The notes under the pieces are model-generated. The model saw only the letters and a list, made by a program, of their open reading frames with translations, did no database searches and was not told where the DNA came from. A stretch of 64,000 bases of DNA, from positions 1 to 64,000 of the forward strand of contig DAIPWT010000014.1 of NCBI GenBank assembly GCA_036783645.1. Direction: 5' to 3'. Shown one piece after another: positions 1 to 7,745 of this stretch. The DNA is from UBA4732 sp002404095. Its GTDB lineage: Bacteria; Planctomycetota; Planctomycetia; Gemmatales; Gemmataceae. Each line of letters begins with the position of its first letter. The first letter of the stretch is position 1. The position numbers were made by a program, and so were the translations under genes.

Positions 1-80
1 TTGAGTCTTCATACCTCATTATACGCAGAAATCGACTATTCGCACAGGCTCTCAGAGCCCATGCGCGAAGGGGTGGAAGG

Positions 81-587
81 ATGTCGGAAGACCTACTTCT
101 TGAACTCGAAATGGCGGCCCCTGTCGCGGGGAGCCTCGAAAACATTGAGGATCTCTTGCGCGTTGTCGTACGCGAGGCGGATTGCGCCGTGGAAGGCATG
201 AAGGGTTCGGCGCGCAGGTTTGAGAACGCCTGGCAACGAATCGTCCTGGAGGTTGCTAGGGGACAAACGACAGAGAGCCAGACGGCGCGTCCGCAATTGT
301 TAAGCGCTTTCGACAAACGACTCAGCCTGCTCAAGTATACCCATGCCTTGACCGCGTGGCTTCACAAATTAGGAAGGGCGGGCGCGCCACGTCCCGATGT
401 TCTGGCGCCGGAAATTGCCGGTATGGAGCGATTGAAGGTCGGAGTGTTCGACCTCTGGCAAACTGCCGATGACCTGGAGGATCTCGCCGCCAGGGATTAC
501 CCGCTGACGACGGCCGACCTCGACCAGATCGGGCCGCGCCTTCAGCCGCTGGCTTCATACTATGCGGAAGAAAGCAAGCCGTTCTGA
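81..587 (+). CDS. Hypothetical protein, 168 aa, upstream of a MazF-like gene
   Basis: I do not recognise a family. The protein is soluble, has no signal peptide or membrane segment, is rich in Leu, Ala, Glu and Asp and looks largely helical. The ATG is preceded by a GA/G-rich stretch (67-80) that can act as ribosome binding site. Its TGA stop lies 12 bases before the GTG start of the MazF/PemK-like reading frame, so the two were probably cotranscribed. By position it could be the antitoxin partner, but it has no visible antitoxin DNA-binding motif, so that is inference only. Confidence 0.6.
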   Translation: MSEDLLLELEMAAPVAGSLENIEDLLRVVVREADCAVEGMKGSARRFENAWQRIVLEVARGQTTESQTARPQLLSAFDKRLSLLKYTHALTAWLHKLGRAGAPRPDVLAPEIAGMERLKVGVFDLWQTADDLEDLAARDYPLTTADLDQIGPRLQPLASYYAEESKPF

Positions 588-599
588 TGGGAGACCGTC

Positions 600-1048
600 G
601 TGTCTTCGCTCTGCCGCGGCCGGATTGTCTGGGTGGAACTTACCGACCCGCAGGGCCGCAACCGCAAGCGCCGCCCGGCCGTGATCGTGACGTGTGTGCG
701 GCGGCGGCGTCGTCGGCGGCGTCGTGCCGCAACCGCAAGCGCCGCCCGGCCGTGATCGTGACTCCCGACTCGGAAATTGGGACTGACGGCGAGGTGTGGG
801 TCGTCGGCGTCTCCACCCAACTCGCCGAAGCGCCGGCAGAATTCCAGGTGGAACTGCCCTGGGATCGCCGTGGACATCCCCGAACGGGACTGAAAGAACG
901 GTGCGCCGCGGTTTGTACATGGATGGTAAAAGTGAAAGTGGCCGACATCCACGGATTCGCCGGAACCATTCCCGGTCGTCAACTCCTGGACATCCTTACG
1001 CGCATCAAGCCCCCTGAGGCACCCGGCAAGCCCGTAGCGCCGGAGTGA
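600..1048 (+). pseudogene. MazF/PemK-like toxin gene disrupted by a 71-base insertion
   Basis: Reading from GTG 600 (RBS GGGAGA at 589-594) gives a typical PemK/MazF beginning, GRIVWVELTDPQGRNRKRRP followed by AVIVT. That frame then runs into Arg codons and a stop. The rest of the family pattern (PDSEIG, then a WVVGVSTQ strand, LPWDRRG, and a C-terminal VKVADI helix region) continues in another frame from about position 759 to 1048. Removing 71 bases, the offset between the two copies of a 37-base repeat (655-691 and 726-762), fuses both parts into one frame of about 125 codons. The family cleaves RNA as type II toxins. An alternative in-frame reading from ATG 587 gives an intact but non-homologous N-terminus. 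Either the gene is truly broken or the repeat is an assembly artefact. Confidence 0.7.
655..762. repeat. 37-base direct repeat with 34-base spacer inside the MazF-like gene
   Basis: Bases 655-691 recur exactly at 726-762, separated by a GTC/GGC-rich 34-base spacer (692-725). The 71-base offset is not a multiple of three, so it shifts the reading frame of the toxin-like gene. Confidence 0.9.
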
Positions 1049-1100
1049 GGCGCCAGATTGTCGGGATTAATATCGACATCCCTGTCCGACGTTTTATTCG

Positions 1101-1622
1101 TCACGCTAATTCCACCATCTCCGCCAGTCCCGCCGCCACCAGTTCAGGCCCAGTGACATAACGGCCTTCAGCCGTCCATTCGCGCACCAGCGCCTCCGAC
1201 TCTCCGAATAGACGCGCTTGAAGATCGTCAATATCCTTTTCCATTTCCTCGAAATGTTTGGCCCAGTGTCGCGCCTCCTCGGAATTGACGCGCTTCTCAC
1301 TTTGCCAGCGCATACGGTGAAATAGCATCGTACTGTACCTCGTGACCCAACGCGGGCGGCAGGCGGCGAACAACAGCAGCGCCGCCGACGAACACTCGCC
1401 GATCACCACCGCCGACGCCGTGAGCCGGCGCTGTCGCATTAGCGTCAACACCGCCAACGCTCCGAATACGCTGCCGCCGGCCGAGTCGATGTAGAGGACG
1501 CACTCGCCGCCGGCCGGAACTTCCAGCAATGCTTTGACGACATCCGCTTCCCAGTCATCGACCTCGCCGACGACCGCGATCTCTTCCGGTTGTTTGCGCA
1601 CGCTCCGCTTAGGTTTTGCCAT
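1101..1622 (-). CDS. ClpP-like serine protease
   Basis: 173 aa from the ATG at 1622; an upstream in-frame start at 1658 is possible but adds a basic, non-homologous leader. The Clp-protease fold is shown by IDSAGGSV (45-52, matching the ClpP INSPGGSV loop), GECSSAALL (75-83) in the nucleophile position with Ser79 the likely nucleophile, and His102 in FHRM, matching the catalytic His of ClpP. The Asp position is less clear; Glu152 is the nearest candidate. It is shorter than housekeeping ClpP (about 195-200 aa) and divergent, so it is probably an accessory ClpP-like (crotonase-superfamily) peptidase. It is divergently oriented to the FtsH-like operon that starts at 1708, suggesting a shared proteolytic locus; that link is inference. 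Confidence 0.75.
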   Translation of the reverse strand: MAKPKRSVRKQPEEIAVVGEVDDWEADVVKALLEVPAGGECVLYIDSAGGSVFGALAVLTLMRQRRLTASAVVIGECSSAALLLFAACRPRWVTRYSTMLFHRMRWQSEKRVNSEEARHWAKHFEEMEKDIDDLQARLFGESEALVREWTAEGRYVTGPELVAAGLAEMVELA

Positions 1623-1664
1623 GAGGATAGGATGTACCCGCCGGGAACGGCGCGGCAAGGGGGA

Positions 1665-1692
1665 GCGCTCCCCTTCGGGTCGCGGCTAAACG
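1665..1692. repeat. Solitary half unit of palindrome family A
   Basis: One arm of the family A element (ending CGGGTCGCGGCTAAACG), without a full partner arm. It lies in the intergenic region between the divergent ClpP-like gene and the gene at 1708. Its left end forms only the short core palindrome GGGGAGCGCTCCCC. Confidence 0.75.
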
Positions 1693-1707
1693 GGGGCGCT
1701 GTGTAGA

Positions 1708-2778
1708 ATGAATTTCATGCAGACGGTCACGCGCTTCGAGGCGAACCTGTTGCGGCTGCTTTACTACTTCCTGGGACGCGAGCCGGCCGAGTCCGCTCTG
1801 GCCTTGGTGGCGGAGCGTTTTACGCCGCCGACCTGCCTTGGCCGAACGGCCTTGCGCCTCGTGCAAGACGCCCTAGCGAAAGGGTGTACATCGCTGTTGG
1901 CGCGGCGGGGCGGCTGGCGCGTTGAGCGCCACTTGCTCGGCGAGCACGTGGTTACGGGCCGGCTATGGCAACGGACGCCGCCGGCCGATCTGACTCTAAA
2001 GTTTTCGCGGCACTCCCTGGAATTTCTGATCTGGATCACGTCGGCGCGGCCGGGCGACAAAGAACCGCACTGGCGCCCGGCCGAGGGAGAGCTAACGCCG
2101 GGCGATCTTCTCCTGCTTTATTTCGCTCACCAGGGGCTGCGCGACAGCGCCGCGAGTTTGGGGGCGGCCGACCTGCGCCGGCGGCCGCCGTTCGTACGAC
2201 ACGGCCTCTGCTGGTTGGCGTACCCGGAGGACTTCACCGCCGCCACCGAGGAGTTCGCGCCGGACTTCGCGCCCTGGACAAACGGCGTCGGTGCGACCAT
2301 GCTGGAGGCTTTGCAGCCGGAATTGGCGGCCCGGTGGATCGAGGTCGAAGGCGGCAAGGGAAGCATCATTGAATGGCAGCGGATGCGCGATCTCGGCCGG
2401 TCGCAGGAGCGTGTGTTGACCGCTTTCCTTGATGCCGTCGAGAAGGCCGGACGCCTGGACCTGGCCCGCTTCCTGTTGCGCGCGGGCCATCAGCTTTTGG
2501 GCGAACACGCCAGCGCTGCTATGTGGGTGGAAGGCATGACGAACGCAGGGCCGCGCGTGACCGAGCGCACCACGACCTATCGGAGCGCCCTGGCGTTTTT
2601 GCACCAGTTACCGCGGTTGCAGTCCTGGGAGCGGCGAGCGCGGTCGGTTGGCTATTTCGACGACGGCTATCAGGCGGCCCAACTGTGGAAGGCCGATTGG
2701 GAAAGGTACAACGGCGACGCCCTGAACGACCGCGCCCGGACGATCATTCGACAGCTTGACCCATTAAGTCCAACATAA
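1708..2778 (+). CDS. Helical accessory protein of the FtsH-like operon
   Basis: 356 aa, no signal peptide and no membrane segment, alpha-helical in character, rich in Leu, Arg and Trp. I recognise it by context rather than motif. It is the first gene of a tight operon encoding two more small proteins and an FtsH-like AAA+ protease. Such arrangements have been described as FtsH ternary or conflict systems, with variable helical partner domains; this recall was not checked by search. The start is ATG 1708; a second ATG at 1717 is equally possible. It may act as sensor or substrate adaptor. No enzymatic residues are visible. Confidence 0.6.
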   Translation: MNFMQTVTRFEANLLRLLYYFLGREPAESALALVAERFTPPTCLGRTALRLVQDALAKGCTSLLARRGGWRVERHLLGEHVVTGRLWQRTPPADLTLKFSRHSLEFLIWITSARPGDKEPHWRPAEGELTPGDLLLLYFAHQGLRDSAASLGAADLRRRPPFVRHGLCWLAYPEDFTAATEEFAPDFAPWTNGVGATMLEALQPELAARWIEVEGGKGSIIEWQRMRDLGRSQERVLTAFLDAVEKAGRLDLARFLLRAGHQLLGEHASAAMWVEGMTNAGPRVTERTTTYRSALAFLHQLPRLQSWERRARSVGYFDDGYQAAQLWKADWERYNGDALNDRARTIIRQLDPLSPT

Positions 2779-2809
2779 ACGATGAACAGGATATGAATTG
2801 AGGCCGACG

Positions 2810-3382
2810 ATGAGCCGATCCTATCGCATCTGTGTACGCGAAAGCGTCAGCCGTGTTATCCGCGCGGAGGACCGGGTAAGTACGCACCTGGAAATCTTGG
2901 AAGTGTTGCCGCCGGAGGAGATGGCCGGCCTGCTCGGCGACGAGCTGGAACGTCGCGGCTTTCAGCGACAAGGCGACGGAACTCTAGTCCGCCGAGCCAA
3001 GGGTGCGATGGTGACGGTCGATCCGGCCGCTGGCACGGTGACGGCCACCGTCGAGACGGCGGAAGCGGTGAAGGTTGAGGCCGCGAAGGACGGCCGTGCG
3101 CTCGACCTGGCCGGCCGAAATGCGGAGCGCGTGCGGGAGTCGCTACGACATGAGTTACGGGGCGATCTGGAGAAGAAGGTCGGCGAGAAGGAATTGAGCC
3201 TGCAAACCAAAGTGTCGGACGAACTGGAGGCGCAGCTCGGCGCCTTGCGCGAAGAACTGGATCAGACGGTCAACCGGGTAACGGCGGAGGCGCTGAAGCG
3301 CAAGGCAGCGCGGCTCGGCCGGATTAAGGAAATTACGGAAGACGCGCAGGCCGGCTCACTCACCATCGTTGTAGAGGTCTAA
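2810..3382 (+). CDS. Coiled-coil partner protein of the FtsH-like operon
   Basis: 190 aa from ATG 2810 (GAGG at 2800-2803); a TTG start at 2798 is less likely. The N-terminal third looks like a compact domain (SYRICVRES...), followed by a beta-rich stretch with TVTATVETAEAVKVEA. Residues about 95-175 are a long charged helix with heptad-like Leu/Val spacing (ELRGDLEKKVGEKEL), then a short beta end (GSLTIVVEV). No membrane anchor. It matches what I recall of an uncharacterised domain family found only beside FtsH-like ATPases. It probably assembles with the protease. Its stop is followed after two bases by a long palindrome and then the FtsH-like gene. Confidence 0.6.
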   Translation: MSRSYRICVRESVSRVIRAEDRVSTHLEILEVLPPEEMAGLLGDELERRGFQRQGDGTLVRRAKGAMVTVDPAAGTVTATVETAEAVKVEAAKDGRALDLAGRNAERVRESLRHELRGDLEKKVGEKELSLQTKVSDELEAQLGALREELDQTVNRVTAEALKRKAARLGRIKEITEDAQAGSLTIVVEV

Positions 3383-3384
3383 AG

Positions 3385-3463
3385 AACGAACCGCCAAGGC
3401 GCCAAGAGCGCCAAGAAGAGGGCAATTGTATTCTTGGCGCTCTTGGTGTCTTGGCGGTTCGTT
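3385..3463. repeat. Intergenic palindrome (33-base arms) inside the FtsH-like operon
   Basis: Arms 3385-3417 and 3431-3463 pair with two mismatches around a 13-base loop. The word is built on GCCAAGA repeats. It starts two bases after a stop codon and ends 20 bases before the next ATG, so it may attenuate expression of the protease gene or process the transcript. Confidence 0.85.
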
Positions 3464-3483
3464 TTCTTTTCGAGAGGCAGGCC

Positions 3484-5634
3484 ATGTCGGTGTTGATTCA
3501 GGAAGCGGATCTGCCGCAGGAGCTGACGGCCGAGGCCGCCGTCGAGGCCGCTTACACCTCCGAGTTGGCCGAGGCCGCGTCCAAGCTGCAACGCGGCTTG
3601 CCCACGCTCATCGAGTGCGATAAAGACTTAGCGCCATATCTTTATCTGAATATCCGCAATCGACTGCGCTCCGCCGACCTCCGTTGTCTCTACCTTGACG
3701 GACGGCCGCGCGACGAGCCGGAAGGCGCCGCCGTGCCAGTCGGCATGATCGGCACGATGATCGCCCAGCTTCGTGAGGCCGTGCGCGGCGCCGTCGAACG
3801 CCGCGTCGTCGTGCTGCCGCATTTGGACTTGCTCACCACCAGCCAAGGCGGCCTCACCTCCGAAGCGCGCGAAGTCATTCCACTTTTGTACGAGAATCCG
3901 GAGCTGGTTTGGCTTGGATTCAAAGACCCGTCGTTCCCTTTGCCGCGCGTCATCGAAAACCTGTTCCCGCACCGCATCACTCTCCTCGGCATCGCCCGCA
4001 ACCGTCTGCGGCGCCTCGTCACGCGCAAAGAAAGTCGTAAATTCGGCCGCGAATTCAACCCCTGGACGCTGTACAAATATGTTTCCGGCGTCAACGCCGT
4101 GCGCCTGCGCCGCCTATTGTCCACGCTGGAAGGGGAGGACTATCCCTCCGACCCGCAACGCGCCTTTCGTCAACTGCGCCAGGCCACCCTCGGCGGCGCC
4201 CTCGAAGTGCCGAACGTCAGCCTCGACCGCGATGTGGGCGGCTACGCCAAAGTCAAGGAACGGCTGCGCTTCGACGTTCTCGACGTGCTGGCCCGAAAAG
4301 ATCAGCTCACCGACGAGGAGCAGATTCGGGCGATGGAGGAGCTGATCCCGAAGGGCATGATCTTTTGGGGGCCGCCCGGCACCGGCAAAACGCTCTTCGC
4401 CAAGGCGGTCGCCACGGAGATCGGCGCGGCCGTCACCATTGTGTCGGGGCCGGAATTAAAGAGTAAATGGGTCGGCGAGAGCGAAGAAAACCTTCGGCAG
4501 ATCTTCCACAAGGCGCGCCAGTCGGCCCCGTCGATCATCGTGTTCGACGAGTTGGATTCGTTCGCCTCGGCGCGTGGAACCTATACCGGCTCCGGCGTCG
4601 AACATTCGATGGTCAACCAGCTCTTGACCGAAATGGACGGCTTTCACCGCGACGAAATGGTGTTCGTGGTGGGTACGACCAATTACGTGGAGATCCTCGA
4701 TCCGGCCCTACTGCGCCCCGGTCGTTTCGAGTTCCACTTGCACATCCCCTACCCGGACGCCAAGGACCGCCGGGAGATCCTGGACATCTACAATCGCAAA
4801 ATGGCTCTGCATATGACGGAGGAGGCGCTTCAGCACGCCGTGCGCCGCACCGGCGAGTACGTGCCGGGGGCCGCGTCCGGCACTCCTTACAGCGGCGACC
4901 ACCTCAACGCCCTATGCCGGGCCGTCGCCCGCCTTCATCTGGGCGACCACGACAGGAAATCCGCTCCGGTCCTGGAAACCACGGCCGAGGACGTTGAGCG
5001 CGCGATCACGCTTTGGTCGGAGCGACCCGACCTGAGCGAAAAGGAGCGGCGGGTGGTGGCCACGCACGAAGCGGGCCACGCCGTCACGTCGCTGTTTTGT
5101 CCGCACGCGCCGCCTATCGAGCGGATCTCGATTCTCGGCGATGCGGCCGGCGCCCTTGGCTTCGTGCGCTATCAGGACGTCACGCGCCGCTACGTCGTCA
5201 CGCGAGGCGAACTCCTTGACGATATTTGCGTCCTTATGGGTGGGCGCGAGGCGGAACACCTGCTGCTCGACGACCTCTCGATTGGCTCGGCTCAGGATCT
5301 ACAGCGGGCGACGGCCATCGCGCGGGCGTTAGTGGAGGAGTTTGGCATGGGCGGCGAAGAAGTCGGCGTCGTCCGCTTCCACCACGACACGGAAGCCAGG
5401 CGCCGTTCCGATCTGTCCGAGGAGCAGCTGCGCTCGCTCGATCGGCGCGTACGCGAAGTCCTCGAAGAATGTCGTCAGCGCTGCGTCGCCATCCTGGGCG
5501 AAAATCGCGTTTTAGTGGAGACGTTGCGCGACCTACTGCTCGAAAAGAAAATTATCGACGCCAAGACTCTGCAATTGAAAGTCGGTAGTCACGTGGAAAA
5601 GGAAAAAGCCCGCGTCCGGCTGGAGAAGAACTAA
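3484..5634 (+). CDS. Soluble FtsH-like AAA+ metalloprotease with an extra degenerate AAA-like N-terminal module
   Basis: 716 aa from ATG 3484, preceded by GAGAGG; a TTG at 3451 lies inside the palindrome and is rejected. Residues 1-240 hold a domain with AAA-like order (LPTLIECDKD, RRVVVLPHLDLL, FPHRITLLGI) but no Walker A. Residues 240-480 are an active AAA+ module: Walker A GPPGTGKT (296-303), Walker B IIVFDELD (351-358), and LLRPGRF (409-415) with the arginine fingers. Residues 515-700 are an M41 peptidase: zinc motif HEAGH (528-532) and the third ligand in SAQDLQRAT (Asp605). True FtsH has two N-terminal membrane helices, which are absent here, so this is a cytosolic machine. It is likely the ATP-driven unfoldase/protease at the core of the four-gene operon. 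Confidence 0.85.
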   Translation: MSVLIQEADLPQELTAEAAVEAAYTSELAEAASKLQRGLPTLIECDKDLAPYLYLNIRNRLRSADLRCLYLDGRPRDEPEGAAVPVGMIGTMIAQLREAVRGAVERRVVVLPHLDLLTTSQGGLTSEAREVIPLLYENPELVWLGFKDPSFPLPRVIENLFPHRITLLGIARNRLRRLVTRKESRKFGREFNPWTLYKYVSGVNAVRLRRLLSTLEGEDYPSDPQRAFRQLRQATLGGALEVPNVSLDRDVGGYAKVKERLRFDVLDVLARKDQLTDEEQIRAMEELIPKGMIFWGPPGTGKTLFAKAVATEIGAAVTIVSGPELKSKWVGESEENLRQIFHKARQSAPSIIVFDELDSFASARGTYTGSGVEHSMVNQLLTEMDGFHRDEMVFVVGTTNYVEILDPALLRPGRFEFHLHIPYPDAKDRREILDIYNRKMALHMTEEALQHAVRRTGEYVPGAASGTPYSGDHLNALCRAVARLHLGDHDRKSAPVLETTAEDVERAITLWSERPDLSEKERRVVATHEAGHAVTSLFCPHAPPIERISILGDAAGALGFVRYQDVTRRYVVTRGELLDDICVLMGGREAEHLLLDDLSIGSAQDLQRATAIARALVEEFGMGGEEVGVVRFHHDTEARRRSDLSEEQLRSLDRRVREVLEECRQRCVAILGENRVLVETLRDLLLEKKIIDAKTLQLKVGSHVEKEKARVRLEKN

Positions 5635-5903
5635 TGGCAGAATTGACTATCCGCTTAATACCCGATCCGGCTACGGGCAAGAAGAACATCATCGTCGCGC
5701 TGCGCTCGGACGCGGATGCGCTGCCGCATGAGCATGAACTGATGCACCGGGCGTTGGTGGACAAGCTGGTCAACGGCGGCATCCTCAAGGCGAGCGAGGT
5801 CGGTCAGATCGTCGTGGAGCGCGAGGCGGACGAGAAGGCGCCGGGCCTGGCCGCCAAAGGGCGGGAGCGAGACGAGCGGGCGGCGCTGAAGCAGAGTGAG
5901 TAA
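5634..5903 (+). CDS. Small partner protein of the FtsH-like protease
   Basis: 89 aa. The ATG overlaps the last base of the protease stop codon (TAATG), so the two are translationally coupled. It begins with a beta strand pair (MAELTIRLIPDPATGKKNII), continues with a helix containing HEHELMHRALVDKLV, and ends in a charged tail rich in Glu, Arg and Lys. No known enzymatic motif: the two close His residues in HEHELMH do not form HExxH. Conserved position directly behind an FtsH-like gene suggests an adaptor or regulator. Function unknown. Confidence 0.65.
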   Translation: MAELTIRLIPDPATGKKNIIVALRSDADALPHEHELMHRALVDKLVNGGILKASEVGQIVVEREADEKAPGLAAKGRERDERAALKQSE

Positions 5904-6042
5904 TTGCGGCAAGGCGGCGAGGCTTAAGGTTCCCTGGCGCTGGGGCTGCGCGCCTGCGCGGCCTTGGCCTCCTGCGTCGCGGCCGACTTCGCAAGGCGAC
6001 CAGTGAAGGCAGCAAAGGATGACTCCCGACCCCTTTTCTTGC

Positions 6043-6089
6043 TATAATCCCTTTATGCACCCGTTTTTTTCGGGTGCGCCCATCAGGAG
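6043..6089 (+). promoter_or_regulatory. Promoter and leader hairpin of the first secreted-protein copy
   Basis: TATAAT at 6043-6048 with a weak TGACTC at 6020-6025, 17 bases upstream. The expected leader contains a hairpin GCACCCG/CGGGTGC (6057-6063 and 6071-6077) with a T-rich loop, then the ribosome binding site AGGAGA before ATG 6098. A diverged copy stands before the second gene at 6677. Confidence 0.55.
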
Positions 6090-6097
6090 ATAGACCC

Positions 6098-6499
6098 ATG
6101 CAGAAGGTGTTCGCCGGTTCCGCCCTCCTCTTCCTGGCGACGGCCCTCATTGCCGCCCCGGTCATCCCCGGCAACCTCCACGTCGTGGAAGCCAAAGACG
6201 GGGACCAGGAGGTCAAGGACGCCCAGGTAAACGACGTGGTTGAAATCCGCATCAACAACCCCGTGCTGGCAAAGCGGGTGTCAAACGTTGACGTGGATGC
6301 GACGGCGGATGCGGTGCTGGCGGGAGTGGTCAACGGCTCCGATCCGAAACTGATCGGCGGGGGCTGGATCAGCATCATCGTCAGCCTGAAATCCGCCGCC
6401 CGCAGCGGCAAGGTCGCCTTCTCCTATAAGGACGGTGACGGTAAGGACCACAAGGGAACGGTCGTGATCCAGGTCATCAAGGCCGAAAAGGACAAGTAA
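6098..6499 (+). CDS. Secreted hypothetical protein, short copy
   Basis: 133 aa with a clear signal peptide (MQKVFAGSALLFLATALIAA) and a beta-rich, Ig-like body containing short G/D/K strands such as YKDGDGKDHKG. The family is unknown to me. Its first 287 bases are identical to the start of the gene at 6734, and the identity ends inside the coding region. It has its own promoter and a strong terminator, so it is a single-gene unit. It may be a free-standing version of the N-terminal domain of its neighbour. Confidence 0.7.
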   Translation: MQKVFAGSALLFLATALIAAPVIPGNLHVVEAKDGDQEVKDAQVNDVVEIRINNPVLAKRVSNVDVDATADAVLAGVVNGSDPKLIGGGWISIIVSLKSAARSGKVAFSYKDGDGKDHKGTVVIQVIKAEKDK

Positions 6500-6525
6500 A
6501 GTAGCTCGCCGCAGCGATGTTGCTC

Positions 6526-6559
6526 AGCCCCGCCAGGAAGTCCCCTGGCGGGGCTTTTT
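6526..6559 (+). terminator. Rho-independent terminator
   Basis: Perfect stem AGCCCCGCCAGG / CCTGGCGGGGCT (6526-6537 and 6544-6555) followed by a run of T. It is 26 bases after the stop of the short secreted protein. It is one of only two classic stem-plus-T-run terminators I see in this window. Confidence 0.9.
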
Positions 6560-6676
6560 CTTATGCTGTAGCCTCTCCTTATCCGCGTCCCTAAGGACTA
6601 AGCGGCTTTCTTTTTGTACCTGGACCGACTGGGGGAAAACTGCCACGGACAATGATGCCTGCGGCCCCATCTTGCC

Positions 6677-6733
6677 TATAATCCCACTATGCACCCGTAT
6701 TCTTCTCGCGTGCGCCCATCAGGAAATCGACCC
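6677..6733 (+). promoter_or_regulatory. Promoter and leader of the second secreted-protein copy
   Basis: TATAAT at 6677-6682, then a leader similar to that of the first copy but with a decayed hairpin (GCACCCG / CGCGTGC) and a weaker ribosome binding site AGGAAA before ATG 6734. The promoter and leader were duplicated together with the coding start but have diverged more than the coding part. Confidence 0.5.
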
Positions 6734-7729
6734 ATGCAGAAGGTGTTCGCCGGTTCCGCCCTCCTCTTCCTGGCGACGGCCCTCATTGCCGCCCCGGTCA
6801 TCCCCGGCAACCTCCACGTCGTGGAAGCCAAAGACGGGGACCAGGAGGTCAAGGACGCCCAGGTAAACGACGTGGTTGAAATCCGCATCAACAACCCCGT
6901 GCTGGCAAAGCGGGTGTCAAACGTTGACGTGGATGCGACGGCGGATGCGGTGCTGGCGGGAGTGGTCAACGGCTCCGATCCGAAACTGATCGGCGGGGGC
7001 TGGATCAGCATCATCGTCAGGCTGAAATCCCCCGCCCGCAGCGGCATGGTCGCCTTCTCCTATAAGGACGGTGACGGAAAGGAACACAAAGGAACGGTCG
7101 TGTTACTATCTGGCACGCCGGTATACCCAACCGAGAACAAGGACTTCCCGGCAGCCGACTCTTTGTTCGTGCCATTCTACGTTACTGATGGGATGATCGA
7201 AAAGAAGATGGACCTTTACGCGAGTACTTCCAATAGGGGCAATGGAGAGCCTTATGTCGGGCTGATCGACGCGAAAACGGAAACCGTGGTGAAGAAAATG
7301 GCGTCACGCGACAAAGAGCTGTTCCTTTTGGCCAACCTATCGCAGCTCCCGAGGGCGGGCTGGTACTTCGCGGCATTCCCCAAGGCGGCAAAAGAGACCC
7401 AAATGACACGGCTAACGACAGCGGCCAAGGTCTCCCTCATTGACAAGATGACCATCGCACCCGACGAGGCAAGCACTGAGTTCACCATCAGTTACGCTAT
7501 CAACATCGACAGCAAGACCACTTGCACCGCGACGTCGTTGGATTCACAAAACCAGGACATTGAGATTCAGGGAGAAACTACCCGCAAGCAGGGAACTGAT
7601 TACAAGGCAAAGTGGGACGCCGGTGGGGCAAAGCCAGGGCGGTACGGCATTCGCCTTACGGCCGTAGACTTGAATGACGAAAACGTGTTTGATCAGCGCA
7701 ACGCCTGGCGCCAAGCCAAAAAACGCTAG
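6734..7729 (+). CDS. Secreted hypothetical protein, long copy with extra C-terminal domain
   Basis: 331 aa from ATG 6734, with the same signal peptide and Ig-like N-terminal 120 residues as the gene at 6098. The sequences part after KGTVV, and the long copy continues with about 210 residues of beta-rich sequence (for example GWYFAAFPKAA and TTCTATSLDS) that has no counterpart in the short copy. Family unknown; probably periplasmic or cell-surface. A membrane protein gene follows after 16 bases and may be cotranscribed. The 287 identical bases point to very recent duplication or gene conversion. Confidence 0.7.
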   Translation: MQKVFAGSALLFLATALIAAPVIPGNLHVVEAKDGDQEVKDAQVNDVVEIRINNPVLAKRVSNVDVDATADAVLAGVVNGSDPKLIGGGWISIIVRLKSPARSGMVAFSYKDGDGKEHKGTVVLLSGTPVYPTENKDFPAADSLFVPFYVTDGMIEKKMDLYASTSNRGNGEPYVGLIDAKTETVVKKMASRDKELFLLANLSQLPRAGWYFAAFPKAAKETQMTRLTTAAKVSLIDKMTIAPDEASTEFTISYAINIDSKTTCTATSLDSQNQDIEIQGETTRKQGTDYKAKWDAGGAKPGRYGIRLTAVDLNDENVFDQRNAWRQAKKR

Positions 7730-7745
7730 TGCGAGGGGTTTAGTC

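Noticed and set aside
1..201. 66-codon open frame at the left edge
   Set aside because: It overlaps the better supported gene at 81, has a weak start and no family pattern.
587..1048. Intact 153-aa reading from ATG 587 as a normal MazF-like gene
   Set aside because: Its first 48 codons are unrelated to the family; the true family beginning is in another frame upstream of the 71-base insertion.
3451..3483. TTG start for the FtsH-like gene, 11 codons upstream
   Set aside because: It lies within the right arm of a palindrome, while ATG 3484 has a good ribosome binding site.
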